Positions 37,701 to 46,649 of a stretch of 64,000 nt of DNA are shown piece after piece; the first letter of the stretch is position 1, and each line of letters opens with the position of its first letter. The notes beneath the pieces were generated by a model. The model did no database searches. It saw only the letters and a program-made list of their open reading frames with translations, and was not told the origin of the DNA. A program made the position numbers and the translations under genes. The DNA comes from Leptospiraceae bacterium (GTDB lineage Bacteria > Spirochaetota > Leptospiria > Turneriellales > Turneriellaceae), in the NCBI GenBank assembly GCA_025055765.1, contig JANWWS010000013.1, positions 310,001 to 374,000 of the forward strand, read 5' to 3'.

Positions 37701-38141
37701 ACCAGATTTGGGCATGCGAAAACCAAGCCGATCCATGGCCGCTTTAAATAAACGACGGTCTTCGGCCTTGGCAATGGCTTCTTCTTTAGCACCAATGAGT
37801 TCAACACTATACTCGCGCAAAACCCCGGCACGGGCAAGCTCCAGCGCAGCATTAAGAGCGGTTTGTCCACCAACCGTAGGCAACAAAGCCTGAGGTCTTT
37901 CTCTCTCGATAATTTTAGTCAGGTAAGGTAAAGAGATGGGCTCAATGTAAATGACATCTGCTAATTCGGGGTCGGTCATGATAGTGGCCGGATTGCTGTT
38001 GACCAAAATGACGTAATAACCTTCTTCTTTTAAAGCCTTTATGGCTTGAGTTCCTGAGTAATCAAATTCACATGCCTGGCCAATGACAATGGGGCCGGAA
38101 CCAATGACAAGAATCCGCTCCAAGTCTTGGCGGCGGGGCAT
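34782..38141 (-). CDS. carB: Carbamoyl-phosphate synthase large subunit
   Basis: Makes carbamoyl phosphate for pyrimidine and arginine synthesis, using ammonia from CarA (not in the window). 1119 residues against 1073 in E. coli. Two homologous ATP-grasp halves: [20 protein letters not shown] and [20 protein letters not shown] open each half, with [19 protein letters not shown] and [20 protein letters not shown] near their ends. A methylglyoxal-synthase-like allosteric domain ends the protein. The extra length is a charged coiled-coil insert at about 525-565 in the oligomerisation domain. Separated from the divergent cinA by 78 bases. Confidence 0.97.
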   Translation of the reverse strand: MPRRQDLERILVIGSGPIVIGQACEFDYSGTQAIKALKEEGYYVILVNSNPATIMTDPELADVIYIEPISLPYLTKIIERERPQALLPTVGGQTALNAALELARAGVLREYSVELIGAKEEAIAKAEDRRLFKAAMDRLGFRMPKSGFAHSADEAEALLEEIGLPVILRPSFTLGGSGGGVCYNREDFPVMVKKALEESPIRQVLIDESIIGWKEYELEVMRDLKDNVVIICSIENLDPMGVHTGDSITVAPQQTLTDREYQKMRDMAIAIIREIGVETGGSNIQFAVNPQNGEIVVIEMNPRVSRSSALASKATGFPIAKIAAKLSVGYTLDEIWNDITRKTPACFEPTIDYIVTKIPRFTFEKFPETPRELDTQMRSVGEVMAIGRTFPESLQKAMRSLELGYSGWGADGHLEVILSVLREKKKENHLALLRQEIRTPTDRRLLYLREALREGFSLEEIYNLSHIDPWFLHHFQEIINFEEYFCHEYEKKGKLSRELLYQAKRRGFSDRQIAYLLHRKKISQMEEKLALLKKGTEEYLSLLDELEELLNEGEKRVRQRREEEKIFPVFKRVDTCAAEFESYTPYLYSTYEEEDESEPSEKRKVIILGGGPNRIGQGIEFDYCCCHAAFALKDLGIESIMVNSNPETVSTDYDTSDRLYFEPLTAEHIYEIYRREKSKGEVLGLVVQFGGQTPLRLAKSLAQLGMPILGTSIESIEICEDRQLFQQLLHKLGLRQSEGYMAASVEDAVRAAQKLGYPVLVRPSFVLGGRAMMIVHTEEQLRQYMQENTEVSLRRPALIDRFLQNALELDVDALSDGQTVTICGILEHVEEAGVHSGDSACLLPTVSIPQALLEQIQHATEKIALELKVRGFINIQYAIQDKQLYVLEVNPRASRTVPFLAKATGKPLVKYAMGVILGKTLRELGFTEMPKLNYYYAKEVVLPFKKFRGVDTILGPEMKSTGEVMGIGRTYSEAFFKSQIASGMKIPIHEGTIFVSVNDQAKEALSEVLGKIARNGFRLLATQGTCQYLKNQGIECERVNKVHEGRPHIVDLIRSGKISLIINIPTDYRTRHDALEIRLAALQYNLPYFTTVAAAREVILGILEMQNREIEVYPLKRIS

Positions 38142-38219
38142 GGGTCATAGTTGGCCAGCAAAATAGGCCGTCAAATGGATGAAACTTGACAACTGGCTAT
38201 ACTTGGCTGCCCTGACTAC

Positions 38220-39503
38220 ATGGAGCTTTCGGGATATATTAGTCTTTGTATCACGGGAAGCGAAGTATTAAATGGTTTCGTCCTTGATACGAATACTCGC
38301 TTTTTTGCTTCTGAGTTTTATAAAGCAGGCTTTGAGGTAAGAGAAAGTCGAATCCTGCGAGACGACCCAAGGGCCATTTTAAACAGCTGGGAGGAATTTT
38401 ACCAGCGAGGTGATATCATAGTCAATGCTGGCGGGCTTGGCCCCACCCGAGATGACCTTACGGTTGATTTGCTCTGCCAATGGTTAAACCGTCGCCCCGT
38501 TATGGTTCAGGAAGCAGAGGAGAAAATCCGAAGGCTTTTTCAAGAAAAAAAAGAGCGAGGGATGACCATGAAGTACTCTTTAGAGGTGGCGTTACGCCAA
38601 GCTCGTATTCCCGAAGGCTGCATTGCCTTGCCTAACCCCGTGGGCCTTGCACCAGGAATTTTTGTTCCTGAAAAAAATTTTTTTGCCTTGCCTGGCTTCC
38701 CCATTGAAATAGAGGGGATATGGCCATCTCTGTGGCAATATCTAGATAAAGAAAAGCTGCAGAAATACCACACACGTGAGTTACCTGTTTGGTCTTATGG
38801 CGAAAGTGCCTTGTTTGCCGAAATACATCCTCCAGAGGAAATCGAAATGGGGGTGCATGCTTTGCCTTTTGGCTGTCGTCTTTTTTTTAGGAGCCAAAAT
38901 GAAAGACTTTTAGATGAATTTTTTACCTCGTTAAAAGAGCGCTACTATGGCCTTACGCAAGAGTCACCCCTCAAGAGTTTTGCCCAATGGGCTATGGCAA
39001 ACAATAAAAAGGTGGCTCTAGCGGAAAGCTGCACGGGTGGACTTTTTGCTAAAGAATTTACTGACATCCCAGGAATCTCGGCTATCTTTTTAGGGGGGGT
39101 CGTTTCCTATGCCAACGAAATTAAGATGAGTTTTCTGGGCTTACCGGAAGAAATCTTGAAAACACATGGGGCCGTAAGTGCTCCCTGTGCCAAGGCCATG
39201 GCCGAAGGCGCTCTGTTGCGTTTTGGTGCTGATATAAGTGTCTCTTTTACGGGCATAGCTGGTCCCGGAGGAGGAACACCTAAAAAACCTGTGGGCACAC
39301 TATACATTGGGCTGGCAACGAAGGGAGAAGAAACTCTTATAGGAAAATTCTTTTATGATTTTGGCCGTGCAAGATTTCGCCAAGCTGCCTGCGCCACAGC
39401 GGCTCTTGTCCTCTACCAAAAGTTTGTACTTGCTCCTCACAAAAATTTGCGTGACTTGCCTCTTGGCAATCAATTTCTGCCCATCGAAAGATATTTGGAG
39501 TAA
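38220..39503 (+). CDS. cinA: CinA-like protein (competence/damage-inducible; NMN amidohydrolase)
   Basis: 427 residues, full length. The N-terminal half is the MoCF/COG1058 domain (ITGSEVLNGFVLDTNTRF, AGGLGPTRDDLTVDLL, PNPVGLAPG), which hydrolyses ADP-ribose in known members; the C-terminal half is the amidase domain (LAESCTGGLFAKEFT, GGVVSYANEIKMSFLG, GIAGPGGGTPKKPVGTLYIGLA), which deamidates nicotinamide mononucleotide. It recycles NMN in NAD metabolism; a role in competence is historical. Starts at ATG 38220, divergent from carB, and two bases before the MAPEG gene. Confidence 0.93.
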   Translation: MELSGYISLCITGSEVLNGFVLDTNTRFFASEFYKAGFEVRESRILRDDPRAILNSWEEFYQRGDIIVNAGGLGPTRDDLTVDLLCQWLNRRPVMVQEAEEKIRRLFQEKKERGMTMKYSLEVALRQARIPEGCIALPNPVGLAPGIFVPEKNFFALPGFPIEIEGIWPSLWQYLDKEKLQKYHTRELPVWSYGESALFAEIHPPEEIEMGVHALPFGCRLFFRSQNERLLDEFFTSLKERYYGLTQESPLKSFAQWAMANNKKVALAESCTGGLFAKEFTDIPGISAIFLGGVVSYANEIKMSFLGLPEEILKTHGAVSAPCAKAMAEGALLRFGADISVSFTGIAGPGGGTPKKPVGTLYIGLATKGEETLIGKFFYDFGRARFRQAACATAALVLYQKFVLAPHKNLRDLPLGNQFLPIERYLE

Positions 39504-39505
39504 TT

Positions 39506-39901
39506 ATGCCCGAATACTTCCTCTATGTTTTACTCAACCTACTGCTCATCTATGTTCCCAGGGTAGTTGTCATTGCCTACATATTGCGTAGCGGGGAGCC
39601 CTATGATAACCGACATCCGCGACTGCAGCAGGCAAAACTTACGGGACTTGGGGCAAGAGCCCAGGCTGCTCATGAAAATTCAATAGAGATGTTCGCGCTT
39701 TTTGCGCCCAGTGTGATTATTGCCCATCTCCTTGGGGCCCCAAATTATTATTTAAGCCTTTTAAGCCTTACTTACTTTTATGGCCGACTCGCCTATATCA
39801 TAGCTTACCTAGCCAATTGGCATGTCTTGCGCAGCATAATTTGGACAATAAATTTTCTCAACATCGTAGCTCTATATTTTATAATACCCTTAAATAACTA
39901 A
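39506..39901 (+). CDS. MAPEG-family membrane protein
   Basis: 131 residues with four hydrophobic helices. The loop ARAQAAHENSIEMFALFAP after helix 1 is the diagnostic stretch of the MAPEG family (membrane-associated proteins in eicosanoid and glutathione metabolism). Bacterial members are poorly known; some have glutathione transferase or peroxidase activity. It follows cinA by two bases and overlaps the 3' end of arsS by four, tail to tail. Confidence 0.85.
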   Translation: MPEYFLYVLLNLLLIYVPRVVVIAYILRSGEPYDNRHPRLQQAKLTGLGARAQAAHENSIEMFALFAPSVIIAHLLGAPNYYLSLLSLTYFYGRLAYIIAYLANWHVLRSIIWTINFLNIVALYFIIPLNN

Positions 39902-40887
39902 ACAAGCTCGCCGCCACAGCTCGAACCGCTGCCCGCGGTGCAGCCATAACAATGGTTGGCGAGTTTAATCTCCCGTGCCATGAGATTTTGAAAATTAGCT
40001 CGCCGGATGTGTCTCACCTCGGCTTCTAATTCCAGCATTTGGTTGAAATCACAGTCATAAAGCCTACCGTCGTAACCTACGGAAATTTGATGGCGGCACA
40101 TAAGACCTGGTAAAGTGGCAGGGTTAAAAGAATTTACCAAGACTTCCATATATGTCTCATATTTGCCTAGCCGCACAAGACTTTCTAAGAAGCGGTTTAT
40201 AGGCATATTATTAATACAATAGAGATTATTAAAGACAATCCCATGGTTACGCCAGAGGGCTTCCTTAAATTCCCTTTCTAAGATTTTTTGTGAAGAGGAG
40301 AGAAAAATACCAGTGGGGTTGTAGACGAGGTTTAAAACCAGAGAGGCTTTCTTGCCATAGCCAAGTTCGTTTAATAGTTGTAAGGCACGGATGGATTTCT
40401 CGTAGACACCTTTTCCCCTCTGGCTATCCGTGCGCTCCTTTGCGTAGTGGGGGAGGGAAGCCACTATTTCGACCTCGTGTTGGGCCAAAAATTGAGGCAA
40501 ATCTTCTTGCCCTTCTTCAAAAAGCACAGTAAGGTTACAGCGATCTATCACATGGCGCTTTCGTTTCTTGACTTCCTCCACAAAATAACGGAAGTAGGGA
40601 TTGAGCTCTGGTGCTCCTCCCGTAATGTCGACAATTTCTATTTCTGGGGTGCGATCCAAAAAAGCAAGTAACTCCTCAAAAATAGGAAGACTCATTTTTT
40701 CCGTACGCTGGGGTGAGGCATCTACGTGGCAATGACGGCAGGCCTGGTTACAGTATTTGCCTACATTAACTTGCAGTGTTTTGAGTGACAGAGGGGTAAG
40801 TTTTTTCAGACCAGTCTTTTCAAGATCTTTTGAAAAGCTGTAGTTTTGCGAAAGACGCTCTAGTTGCTCATCAAGCGATAGTTTCAT
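39898..40887 (-). CDS. arsS: Arsenosugar biosynthesis radical SAM protein ArsS
   Basis: 329 residues. The radical SAM cluster motif is Cys46-x3-Cys50-x2-Cys53 (GKYCNQACRHCH); the SPASM-like C-terminal part (LMCRHQISVGYDGRLYDCDFNQML, CYGCTAGSGSSCGG) has the extra cysteines of the ArsS family. Known ArsS enzymes join 5'-deoxyadenosine to dimethylarsenic compounds, making arsenosugar precursors. The 4-base overlap with the AhpD-like gene upstream, a known partner of this family, supports the call. ArsM (arsenite methyltransferase) is not in the window. Confidence 0.85.
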   Translation of the reverse strand: MKLSLDEQLERLSQNYSFSKDLEKTGLKKLTPLSLKTLQVNVGKYCNQACRHCHVDASPQRTEKMSLPIFEELLAFLDRTPEIEIVDITGGAPELNPYFRYFVEEVKKRKRHVIDRCNLTVLFEEGQEDLPQFLAQHEVEIVASLPHYAKERTDSQRGKGVYEKSIRALQLLNELGYGKKASLVLNLVYNPTGIFLSSSQKILEREFKEALWRNHGIVFNNLYCINNMPINRFLESLVRLGKYETYMEVLVNSFNPATLPGLMCRHQISVGYDGRLYDCDFNQMLELEAEVRHIRRANFQNLMAREIKLANHCYGCTAGSGSSCGGELV

Positions 40888-41219
40888 ATACTCAACTCAT
40901 CTATTTTATTCATCATTTGCACGGCATGCACAAGGGTAATCCCAGCCATCATGGCTGCTGCGACATGTACAGCCTCACTCATCTCCTGTTCATCTGCCCC
41001 TTTCTCAAGACAAGCCTGAGTGTAGGCATCGATACAATAAGGACATTTTTGCGCGTGGGCCACAGCAAGTGCAATTAAAGCTTTTTCTTTGGCAGAGAGC
41101 GCCCCAGGGGCCATGACATGGTTGTAATAATCAAAAAATTTTTGGGCAGCCTCGGCATTAACTCTTCCAATATTGGGAAATTTTGCTAGATCTCTTGCAT
41201 TGTAATAATGATTCTCCAT
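40884..41219 (-). CDS. AhpD-like, arsenosugar-biosynthesis-associated peroxidase-like protein
   Basis: 111 residues of the carboxymuconolactone decarboxylase/AhpD fold. KCPYCIDAYTQACLEKGAD holds the redox CxxC, and SEAVHVAAAMMAG the conserved histidine. Proteins of this type are found next to ArsS; their job there is not known, but the thiol pair could reduce or hold an arsenic intermediate. It overlaps arsS by 4 bases (ATGA), so the two are one unit. No Shine-Dalgarno is seen and a promoter candidate lies eight bases upstream, so the message may be leaderless. Confidence 0.85.
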   Translation of the reverse strand: MENHYYNARDLAKFPNIGRVNAEAAQKFFDYYNHVMAPGALSAKEKALIALAVAHAQKCPYCIDAYTQACLEKGADEQEMSEAVHVAAAMMAGITLVHAVQMMNKIDELSI

Positions 41220-41227
41220 AGCGAAGC

Positions 41228-41254
41228 AATATAAACCATTTTTCTTTTTGTCAA
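41228..41254 (-). promoter_or_regulatory. Candidate promoter of the arsenosugar gene pair
   Basis: Minus-strand TTGACA (41254-41249), 15 bases, TATATT (41233-41228), with the ATG eight bases beyond. The spacing is short. The 80-base gap shared with the divergent ABC gene is AT-rich and has GCGAAGC at both ends (41221-41227 and 41281-41287). Confidence 0.35.
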
Positions 41255-41299
41255 AAATATTTTAAAAAATTTGCCAATTTGCGAAGCTCACCTTAAGCT

Positions 41300-41995
41300 A
41301 TGGCTGTGCTTCTCGTAGAAAAGCTTTCAAAAAGCTTCCCATCAGGAGAGCATAGGATTGTTGTCCTCAATAACATTAGCTTCGAGATAAAACCAAACGA
41401 ATTTGTGGCTATAACAGGGCATTCCGGAAGCGGCAAGACAACGCTGCTTTCGCTTCTCGTAGGGCTTGAGAGACCAGATACAGGTAAAATTTATTTTAAG
41501 GGAAAGGAACTCACGGCCATGTCAGAAGAAGAACTTGCTCTTTTTAGGCAAAGGCATGTCGGCTTCGTCTTTCAAAACTATGAGCTCTTCCCCTCACTAA
41601 CAGCACTTGAAAATGTTGAACTTCCCTTACAAATCCGGCGAGAAAAAAAAGTACGTGAAAAAGCAGAAATGTTACTCTCCCAGCTAGGCTTAAAAGAAAG
41701 ACTGCACCATCTGCCATCCCAACTCTCGGGGGGTGAGCAGCAAAGGGTGGCCATTGCCCGCGCCTTAGTGAGCCAGCCTGATCTAATTTTAGCAGATGAG
41801 CCTACAGGTAATCTCGACGAAGCTAATGGCAAGCTCGTTATGGAAATTCTCTTAAAGTACCGACAGTCATCTGCTCTCTTACTCGTAACGCATAATAGCG
41901 AGCTGGCTCACCTTGCTGAAAGGCAGATTGTGCTTAAGTCTGGTACTATTGTGAAAGAAATCAAGCGCAAAAGGAAAAATGTCTCCCATATTTAA
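41300..41995 (+). CDS. ybbA: ABC transporter ATPase, LolD/YbbA type
   Basis: 231 residues, the ATPase of a type VII (MacB-like) ABC system. Walker [13 protein letters not shown]-loop [21 protein letters not shown], signature [15 protein letters not shown], Walker [13 protein letters not shown] and the H-loop in VTHNS are intact. It overlaps the 830-residue permease gene by 17 bases. The large single permease and the TesA-like gene next door point to YbbA rather than LolD, which works with LolC/LolE of about 400 residues. Mechanism: ATP-driven movement of the permease's extracytoplasmic domains. Confidence 0.88.
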   Translation: MAVLLVEKLSKSFPSGEHRIVVLNNISFEIKPNEFVAITGHSGSGKTTLLSLLVGLERPDTGKIYFKGKELTAMSEEELALFRQRHVGFVFQNYELFPSLTALENVELPLQIRREKKVREKAEMLLSQLGLKERLHHLPSQLSGGEQQRVAIARALVSQPDLILADEPTGNLDEANGKLVMEILLKYRQSSALLLVTHNSELAHLAERQIVLKSGTIVKEIKRKRKNVSHI

Positions 41996-44471
41996 AATTG
42001 TTCGTCGGGAAGCACAAAGTGAAAAAAGGATATTTTTTATTATTAAAATTTTATTTGCGCTCGGAGTTTTTTTTTATTGCTTAGCCATCGCTCTTATTGA
42101 TTATTTTGAAGCAACACTAAAGGAAAAAGCAGCCCAACTCGCCTCTGCTGATATTATCTTCCACAGTCACAAAAGAATTTCTTTGGAGCAAGCCTACCTC
42201 ATTCCTCAAATTACCGAAACCTCTTTAAGTGAAGAACTCATGACCATGCTTTATTTTCCAAATGGAGAAAGCAAACTTGTGAAATTAAAAACCTTCGAAG
42301 ATAATTACCCATTAAGAGGTAAAATAGCACTTCATCAAAAAGAACATTTCGATCTCTTCTTGCCAAAAGAACTTTTTCAAGAACACAAGCTCCACACACA
42401 TGTTAAAGCCCGCCTAGGCGAGGCCCTTTTTGCCGTTTCTTTTTATGAAACGCTCCGCGAAAGCCCCCTCTTAGACGCGGCGATGGCACCTACGGTTTTA
42501 CTCAAAAGAGAAAAGCTCAAGCTAACAGGTCTTGTTCAACCGGGTAGCCGTGTTCGCTATCACCTATACGTGAAAAGCGAGGCTAAAAAGAAAACACTCG
42601 AGTCTCTTAAAGAAAAGCATTACCTAAACTTGCTCGAAAAAGGGGTTCATTTGGAACTTGCTGAGGAAAGACTGGATTTCCTACGTCGGTCCATTTCAAG
42701 AGCCAAAAATCTCTTTCTCTTTCTTTCTCTTTCGGTGCTGCTTTTATCGCTACTAGGGCTTGCCCTTGGCTTTAACATACTTTTGCGACAAAGAAAACGC
42801 AACACCGCTATCTTAAAAACATTGGGTTTGCCAAACCGTGAAATTTTACTTCTGTATGTCTCCTTACTTCTTTACATTCTTCTGCCTAGTTTAGGTCTTG
42901 GCCTTTTTGCAGCCAATCTTTTCTTTCCCTTGTTTCAAAACTATCTTTCACAAAAATTTTTCTTCATAAGTCAAAAGTTAGAAATAATAAGCCTTGCCCA
43001 AAATCTTCGCTTTTTTGCAACTTTTTTCTTTGGAGCGCTTTTTGTAAGCATCATCCCCTTAAGAGAAATAGTTAAGCAAAGCCCCCTAGGTATTTTCCGA
43101 GAAAATGAAAGAGGTGCACACCCATGGGTGAGCTTCTACTATTTTTTGTTTTTCTCCATTCTTATCTTTGCCTTAGCTTTGATGCAGAGTGGGGATGTCA
43201 CCACTGCCCTCAGGCTTTATGCTATAACAGCTCTTCCGTTCCCCCTTTTTATACTTTCCGCTCCGTTACTTGTTTGGTTAGCCCGCAAGGTCCTGCCATT
43301 TATAAAAAATGCCTATCTTCACCTTATCTTAAAAAATCTCACAGTGCTTAATACCCAAAGTCGACTTATTTTAGCAGGATCGGCCCATGCGGTGTTTTTG
43401 CTTGCGACCGTAAGCATCGGTGAGTACAGCCTGCGCCGAGAATTCCACCACATCGAGAGCGAAAAAATACCCAACATTTTTGTCTTAGACATCCAACCAT
43501 CTCAAAAAGAGCTTTTTTATAAACTTTTAGAAAAAATTCCTGTAGAAGAGCTCTCCCTTGTTCCCTTAATTAGCTGCCGGATTGTTTCTATAAACGAAAA
43601 ATCTATTTTGCCTGAGAAAGTCCAAGTAGGAAGGGAAAAAAGTTGGGAAGACCAGTTGCGGACACGGGAATATCTGATAAATTATCGCTCTTTTCTTCAA
43701 GCCAACGAAGAGGTCATCGAGGGCCGGTTCTGGCCAAGAGATTTTAAAGGCCATTTAGTTGCCGTAGAAGAACAGTGGGCAAAGACTTTTGATGTTAAAC
43801 TAAAAGATCGCATTCAGCTAGATATCGCAGGGCTTCGCTATGAGGCCGAAGTCTCGGCTATCCGCAGGGTGAGATGGGAGGAGATGAGACCTAATGCCTT
43901 TTTCATCTTTAGTCCCAATGAAACTTTAGAAAGTGCTCCCCAGACCTTGCTATCAAGCTTTTATCTCAAAGACAAAAAAGAAATCGCCAAATGGCGCCGT
44001 CTTGTAGCAACCAGAAAACTAAACTGGACTATTTACGAAGTAAGCAAAACTATTGAAGCGGTAAAGAAAATTAGCGAACAAATATCCCTTGCTATTTGGC
44101 TTGCCAGCTTTGTAGTTATGTGCTATGGCTTTTTGCTCTTAAGTTTAACGCTAGCCGCCCAAAAAGAAAGCCGCAGAAAAGACGCAAGCCTCCTTAAGAT
44201 CTTAGGGGCAAACAAAAAACCGCTTATGGCCTACCTTATTTTTTCCCACAGCGCCGAAGCACTTCTGGCTTTAACGCAAGGACTTTTGTTGTCCTGGCTT
44301 TTTCTCTCTCTTGTGTACTACCATCTCTTTGGTTTATTACCCCACCTCCCCATTTATCTTGCAGGACTTGTGCCTTTCGTTCTCTTAATTTCCCTTGCGC
44401 AAGCTTTTCGACAAAGCCAGGAAATCTTACAAGAAGAGGCTTATGTGCTTTTAAGGCAAACTAGGGTTTGA
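41979..44471 (+). CDS. ybbP: ABC transporter permease, YbbP-like (FtsX family)
   Basis: 830 residues with two FtsX units. A first helix near residue 20, a large extracytoplasmic domain, then helices (FLFLSLSVLLLSLLGLALGFNILL and the next), a middle group (SFYYFLFFSILIFALALM, LILAGSAHAVFLLATVSIG), a second extracytoplasmic domain and a last group (AIWLASFVVMCYGFLLLSL, LLSWLFLSLVYYH). The length and about ten helices match YbbP (804 residues in E. coli). Unlike lipoprotein permeases, this type has both halves in one chain. Its cargo is not settled; link to the neighbouring hydrolase suggests a hydrophobic substrate. Confidence 0.85.
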   Translation: MSPIFKIVRREAQSEKRIFFIIKILFALGVFFYCLAIALIDYFEATLKEKAAQLASADIIFHSHKRISLEQAYLIPQITETSLSEELMTMLYFPNGESKLVKLKTFEDNYPLRGKIALHQKEHFDLFLPKELFQEHKLHTHVKARLGEALFAVSFYETLRESPLLDAAMAPTVLLKREKLKLTGLVQPGSRVRYHLYVKSEAKKKTLESLKEKHYLNLLEKGVHLELAEERLDFLRRSISRAKNLFLFLSLSVLLLSLLGLALGFNILLRQRKRNTAILKTLGLPNREILLLYVSLLLYILLPSLGLGLFAANLFFPLFQNYLSQKFFFISQKLEIISLAQNLRFFATFFFGALFVSIIPLREIVKQSPLGIFRENERGAHPWVSFYYFLFFSILIFALALMQSGDVTTALRLYAITALPFPLFILSAPLLVWLARKVLPFIKNAYLHLILKNLTVLNTQSRLILAGSAHAVFLLATVSIGEYSLRREFHHIESEKIPNIFVLDIQPSQKELFYKLLEKIPVEELSLVPLISCRIVSINEKSILPEKVQVGREKSWEDQLRTREYLINYRSFLQANEEVIEGRFWPRDFKGHLVAVEEQWAKTFDVKLKDRIQLDIAGLRYEAEVSAIRRVRWEEMRPNAFFIFSPNETLESAPQTLLSSFYLKDKKEIAKWRRLVATRKLNWTIYEVSKTIEAVKKISEQISLAIWLASFVVMCYGFLLLSLTLAAQKESRRKDASLLKILGANKKPLMAYLIFSHSAEALLALTQGLLLSWLFLSLVYYHLFGLLPHLPIYLAGLVPFVLLISLAQAFRQSQEILQEEAYVLLRQTRV

Positions 44472-45090
44472 GGTGGCCTCGAAGAGCTTTCCATAAATTT
44501 TCAGCTACTATGGCCATCCCTTTCTCGTTTGGATGTATCCCATCTGGTAAGTTTAATTCCTCTCGCATAGCCACATTCTCTAAGAAAAATGGCAACAGTA
44601 TTACTTTCTTACGACGTGAGAGGCGATGAAAAACCTCGTTATATTCTTTACCATAGCGTGATCCCATGCTGGGAAAGGTTTTCATTTCAACTAGAAAAAT
44701 TTTACTAACTTTTTTGTCTCTTAGGTAATCAATGATTTTGCTGAGGTTTTTTTCCATTTCAACAAGCGAAAGCCCGCGCATAGCATCATTTGAGCCAAGT
44801 GCAATGACGGCATGGCTAATGTTATGTTCCCTTTGTCGAAAATACCAAGGGAGGCGCTCTAGACCCCCCGCAGTGGTATCTCCAGAGCGACCCCCATTGA
44901 TGACCTCATATGGCCAGTTCTCGGCCTCAATTTTTTTTTGAATTAAGGCAGGATAGCTCTTGTCGGCACTGAGCCCATAGCCCGCCGTGAGACTATCACC
45001 TAAAAATAAGATTTTGGTTTTTTTCTCGGCAAAAAGTGGATAAGAAATAGTCATGGAGATTAGCAATAAAAAAGCTCTTTTTTCCCACAT
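44461..45090 (-). CDS. tesA: SGNH hydrolase, TesA-like (acyl-CoA thioesterase I / arylesterase)
   Basis: 209 residues with a signal peptide (FLLLISMTISYPLFA), so periplasmic. All four SGNH blocks are present: FLGDSLTAGYG (nucleophile Ser33), INGGRSGDTTAGGLERL, ALGSNDAMRG and PDGIHPNEKG (Asp/His). Very like E. coli TesA along its length, a lysophospholipase and acyl thioesterase. I start at the ATG at 45090 rather than upstream, because the signal peptide begins there. Its end overlaps the end of the permease gene by 11 bases. Confidence 0.88.
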   Translation of the reverse strand: MWEKRAFLLLISMTISYPLFAEKKTKILFLGDSLTAGYGLSADKSYPALIQKKIEAENWPYEVINGGRSGDTTAGGLERLPWYFRQREHNISHAVIALGSNDAMRGLSLVEMEKNLSKIIDYLRDKKVSKIFLVEMKTFPSMGSRYGKEYNEVFHRLSRRKKVILLPFFLENVAMREELNLPDGIHPNEKGMAIVAENLWKALRGHLKP

Positions 45091-45107
45091 AACGAGCTTC
45101 TCCCCCC

Positions 45108-46562
45108 TCACATTTGCTCCAGAAGTAAACAATAAAAACGCAGGGCAAATTCAAGAGAACTAAGTGATATGCGTTCATCTTTGCCGTGCATGCGCTGAAA
45201 ATCATCAGCTGTAAAATAAATCGGGCTAAAGCGATACACATGGGGAGTGAGGCTCGTGTAGTGACGACTGTCGGTAGCACCCAGGACCAGGTAGGGTGTG
45301 ACGATTATATCTTCTCTTAGACTCTTAAGAGTAGTGGCAATTTCGCCAAAACCTCGTGCTTGGGGACCCATGGGTGAGATAGGGGATGGATCGCTGTAGA
45401 AAGAGAGATTTTCTACCAGAACAAGACCTTGCGTGATTTCTTCTACATAAGACTTAGCCTCCTCTCGACTCGTGGGCGGCAAGAGGCGTAGGTTGACCAC
45501 AGCCATAGCTTCGTGCGGCACTACATTTTCTTTTTGACCAGCAGATAGGATAGTAGCGGTCATGGTTGTTGTCGTACTAGCCCTTCCCGTCTTTGATCCT
45601 TTGAACTGTGTCAAAAGAAATGGCTCAAAAAGCCATAGATTTGCCAAGGCTATCTTTTGCCAAAAGGGCATGTAGGGGGCAAGGTAAGCAAACATTTCTT
45701 TTTGAATAGAAGTGAGCCGGGTAGGAAATGGATTGTCTTGAAGTCGCATTAATGCTTTTATCAGCTTTTCCGTTGCCGAATCGAACGGTGGGGCGGAAGA
45801 ATGACCTCCTTCACCCCGCGCTAGAAGCTTTAAACTCAAGTAGCCTTTTTCCGCAACGCCAATAGTGGCCACAGGTAGAGCAACTCCTGGGACAAGACCT
45901 AAGGTTATGGCGCCACCCTCATCTAAGACAAACTCGGCTTCCCCAATTTCCTTTTTTAAGAGATCTGCCATGAGCTTGCCACCTTGCCAACCACCGTTTT
46001 CTTCATCGTGTCCAAATGCAAAATAAACACGACGTTCGGGCATAAAACCTTGCCTCAAGAGGAGCTCTGCCGCTTGCAAAAGACCAATCACCGTAACCTT
46101 ATCATCTATAGCCCCCCTGCCGTAGATAAACTCACCTACTTTTTGTGGCGCAAAGGGTGGATACTGCCATCCATCCCCTGCTGGTACAACATCATAATGC
46201 CCTAAAAACACAGCAGGTTTTTTTTCTCTATCTCTTCCTGGCCATAAATAAAGCAAGCTAAGTTTGTTTATTTTGCGCACGATAAGATGGCGATGTACTA
46301 GCGGAAATTTCTGCCTTAAGAAGTCATGAAAAGAAAGAAAAACCTTATGGTTGCGCTCTTCCTCTCTTTGAGGAGAAATGGTAGCTATGCGCAAAGAGTC
46401 CATAAGGTTTTTCTCAAATAAGTGGAGATGCTCCTGAGAGATAGCAAAACGTGGTTCACGGCGGCTCCAACGAATTTCTTGTAACGTGAAAGTTCTTACT
46501 AGAACAACAGCAATTACAACAATAAAGAGCATTAGTGTGAAAAAAGTTATCTTGCGTAGCAT
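45108..46562 (-). CDS. M20-family metallopeptidase, carboxypeptidase S-like
   Basis: 484 residues. An N-terminal hydrophobic segment (ITFFTLMLFIVVIAVVLVRTF) anchors it, active part outside. The peptidase core has FLGHYDVVPAG (zinc His and Asp), YGRGAIDDKVTVIGLLQA (bridging Asp), FGHDEENGG (catalytic and zinc Glu), then the inserted dimerisation domain and a final zinc histidine region (TDSRHYTSL). This branch (yeast CPS1 and mammalian PM20D1) removes amino acids from peptides or N-acyl amino acids. It lies 18 bases upstream of the TesA-like gene on the same strand, so the two may act on the same acylated compounds; that is inference. Confidence 0.85.
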   Translation of the reverse strand: MLRKITFFTLMLFIVVIAVVLVRTFTLQEIRWSRREPRFAISQEHLHLFEKNLMDSLRIATISPQREEERNHKVFLSFHDFLRQKFPLVHRHLIVRKINKLSLLYLWPGRDREKKPAVFLGHYDVVPAGDGWQYPPFAPQKVGEFIYGRGAIDDKVTVIGLLQAAELLLRQGFMPERRVYFAFGHDEENGGWQGGKLMADLLKKEIGEAEFVLDEGGAITLGLVPGVALPVATIGVAEKGYLSLKLLARGEGGHSSAPPFDSATEKLIKALMRLQDNPFPTRLTSIQKEMFAYLAPYMPFWQKIALANLWLFEPFLLTQFKGSKTGRASTTTTMTATILSAGQKENVVPHEAMAVVNLRLLPPTSREEAKSYVEEITQGLVLVENLSFYSDPSPISPMGPQARGFGEIATTLKSLREDIIVTPYLVLGATDSRHYTSLTPHVYRFSPIYFTADDFQRMHGKDERISLSSLEFALRFYCLLLEQM

Positions 46563-46649
46563 ATTGTAAGCCTTGAAGATGGATGCAGCCTTTCAATCTT
46601 TTTTGTTTTTGCCAAAAAAATCTTTACAGAAAACAGAAAGACCCCACCC

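Noticed and set aside
38186-38203. TTGACA followed by TATACT upstream of cinA
   Set aside because: Only six bases separate the boxes; no sigma70 promoter has that spacing, and no proper -10 lies 16-18 bases after the TTGACA.
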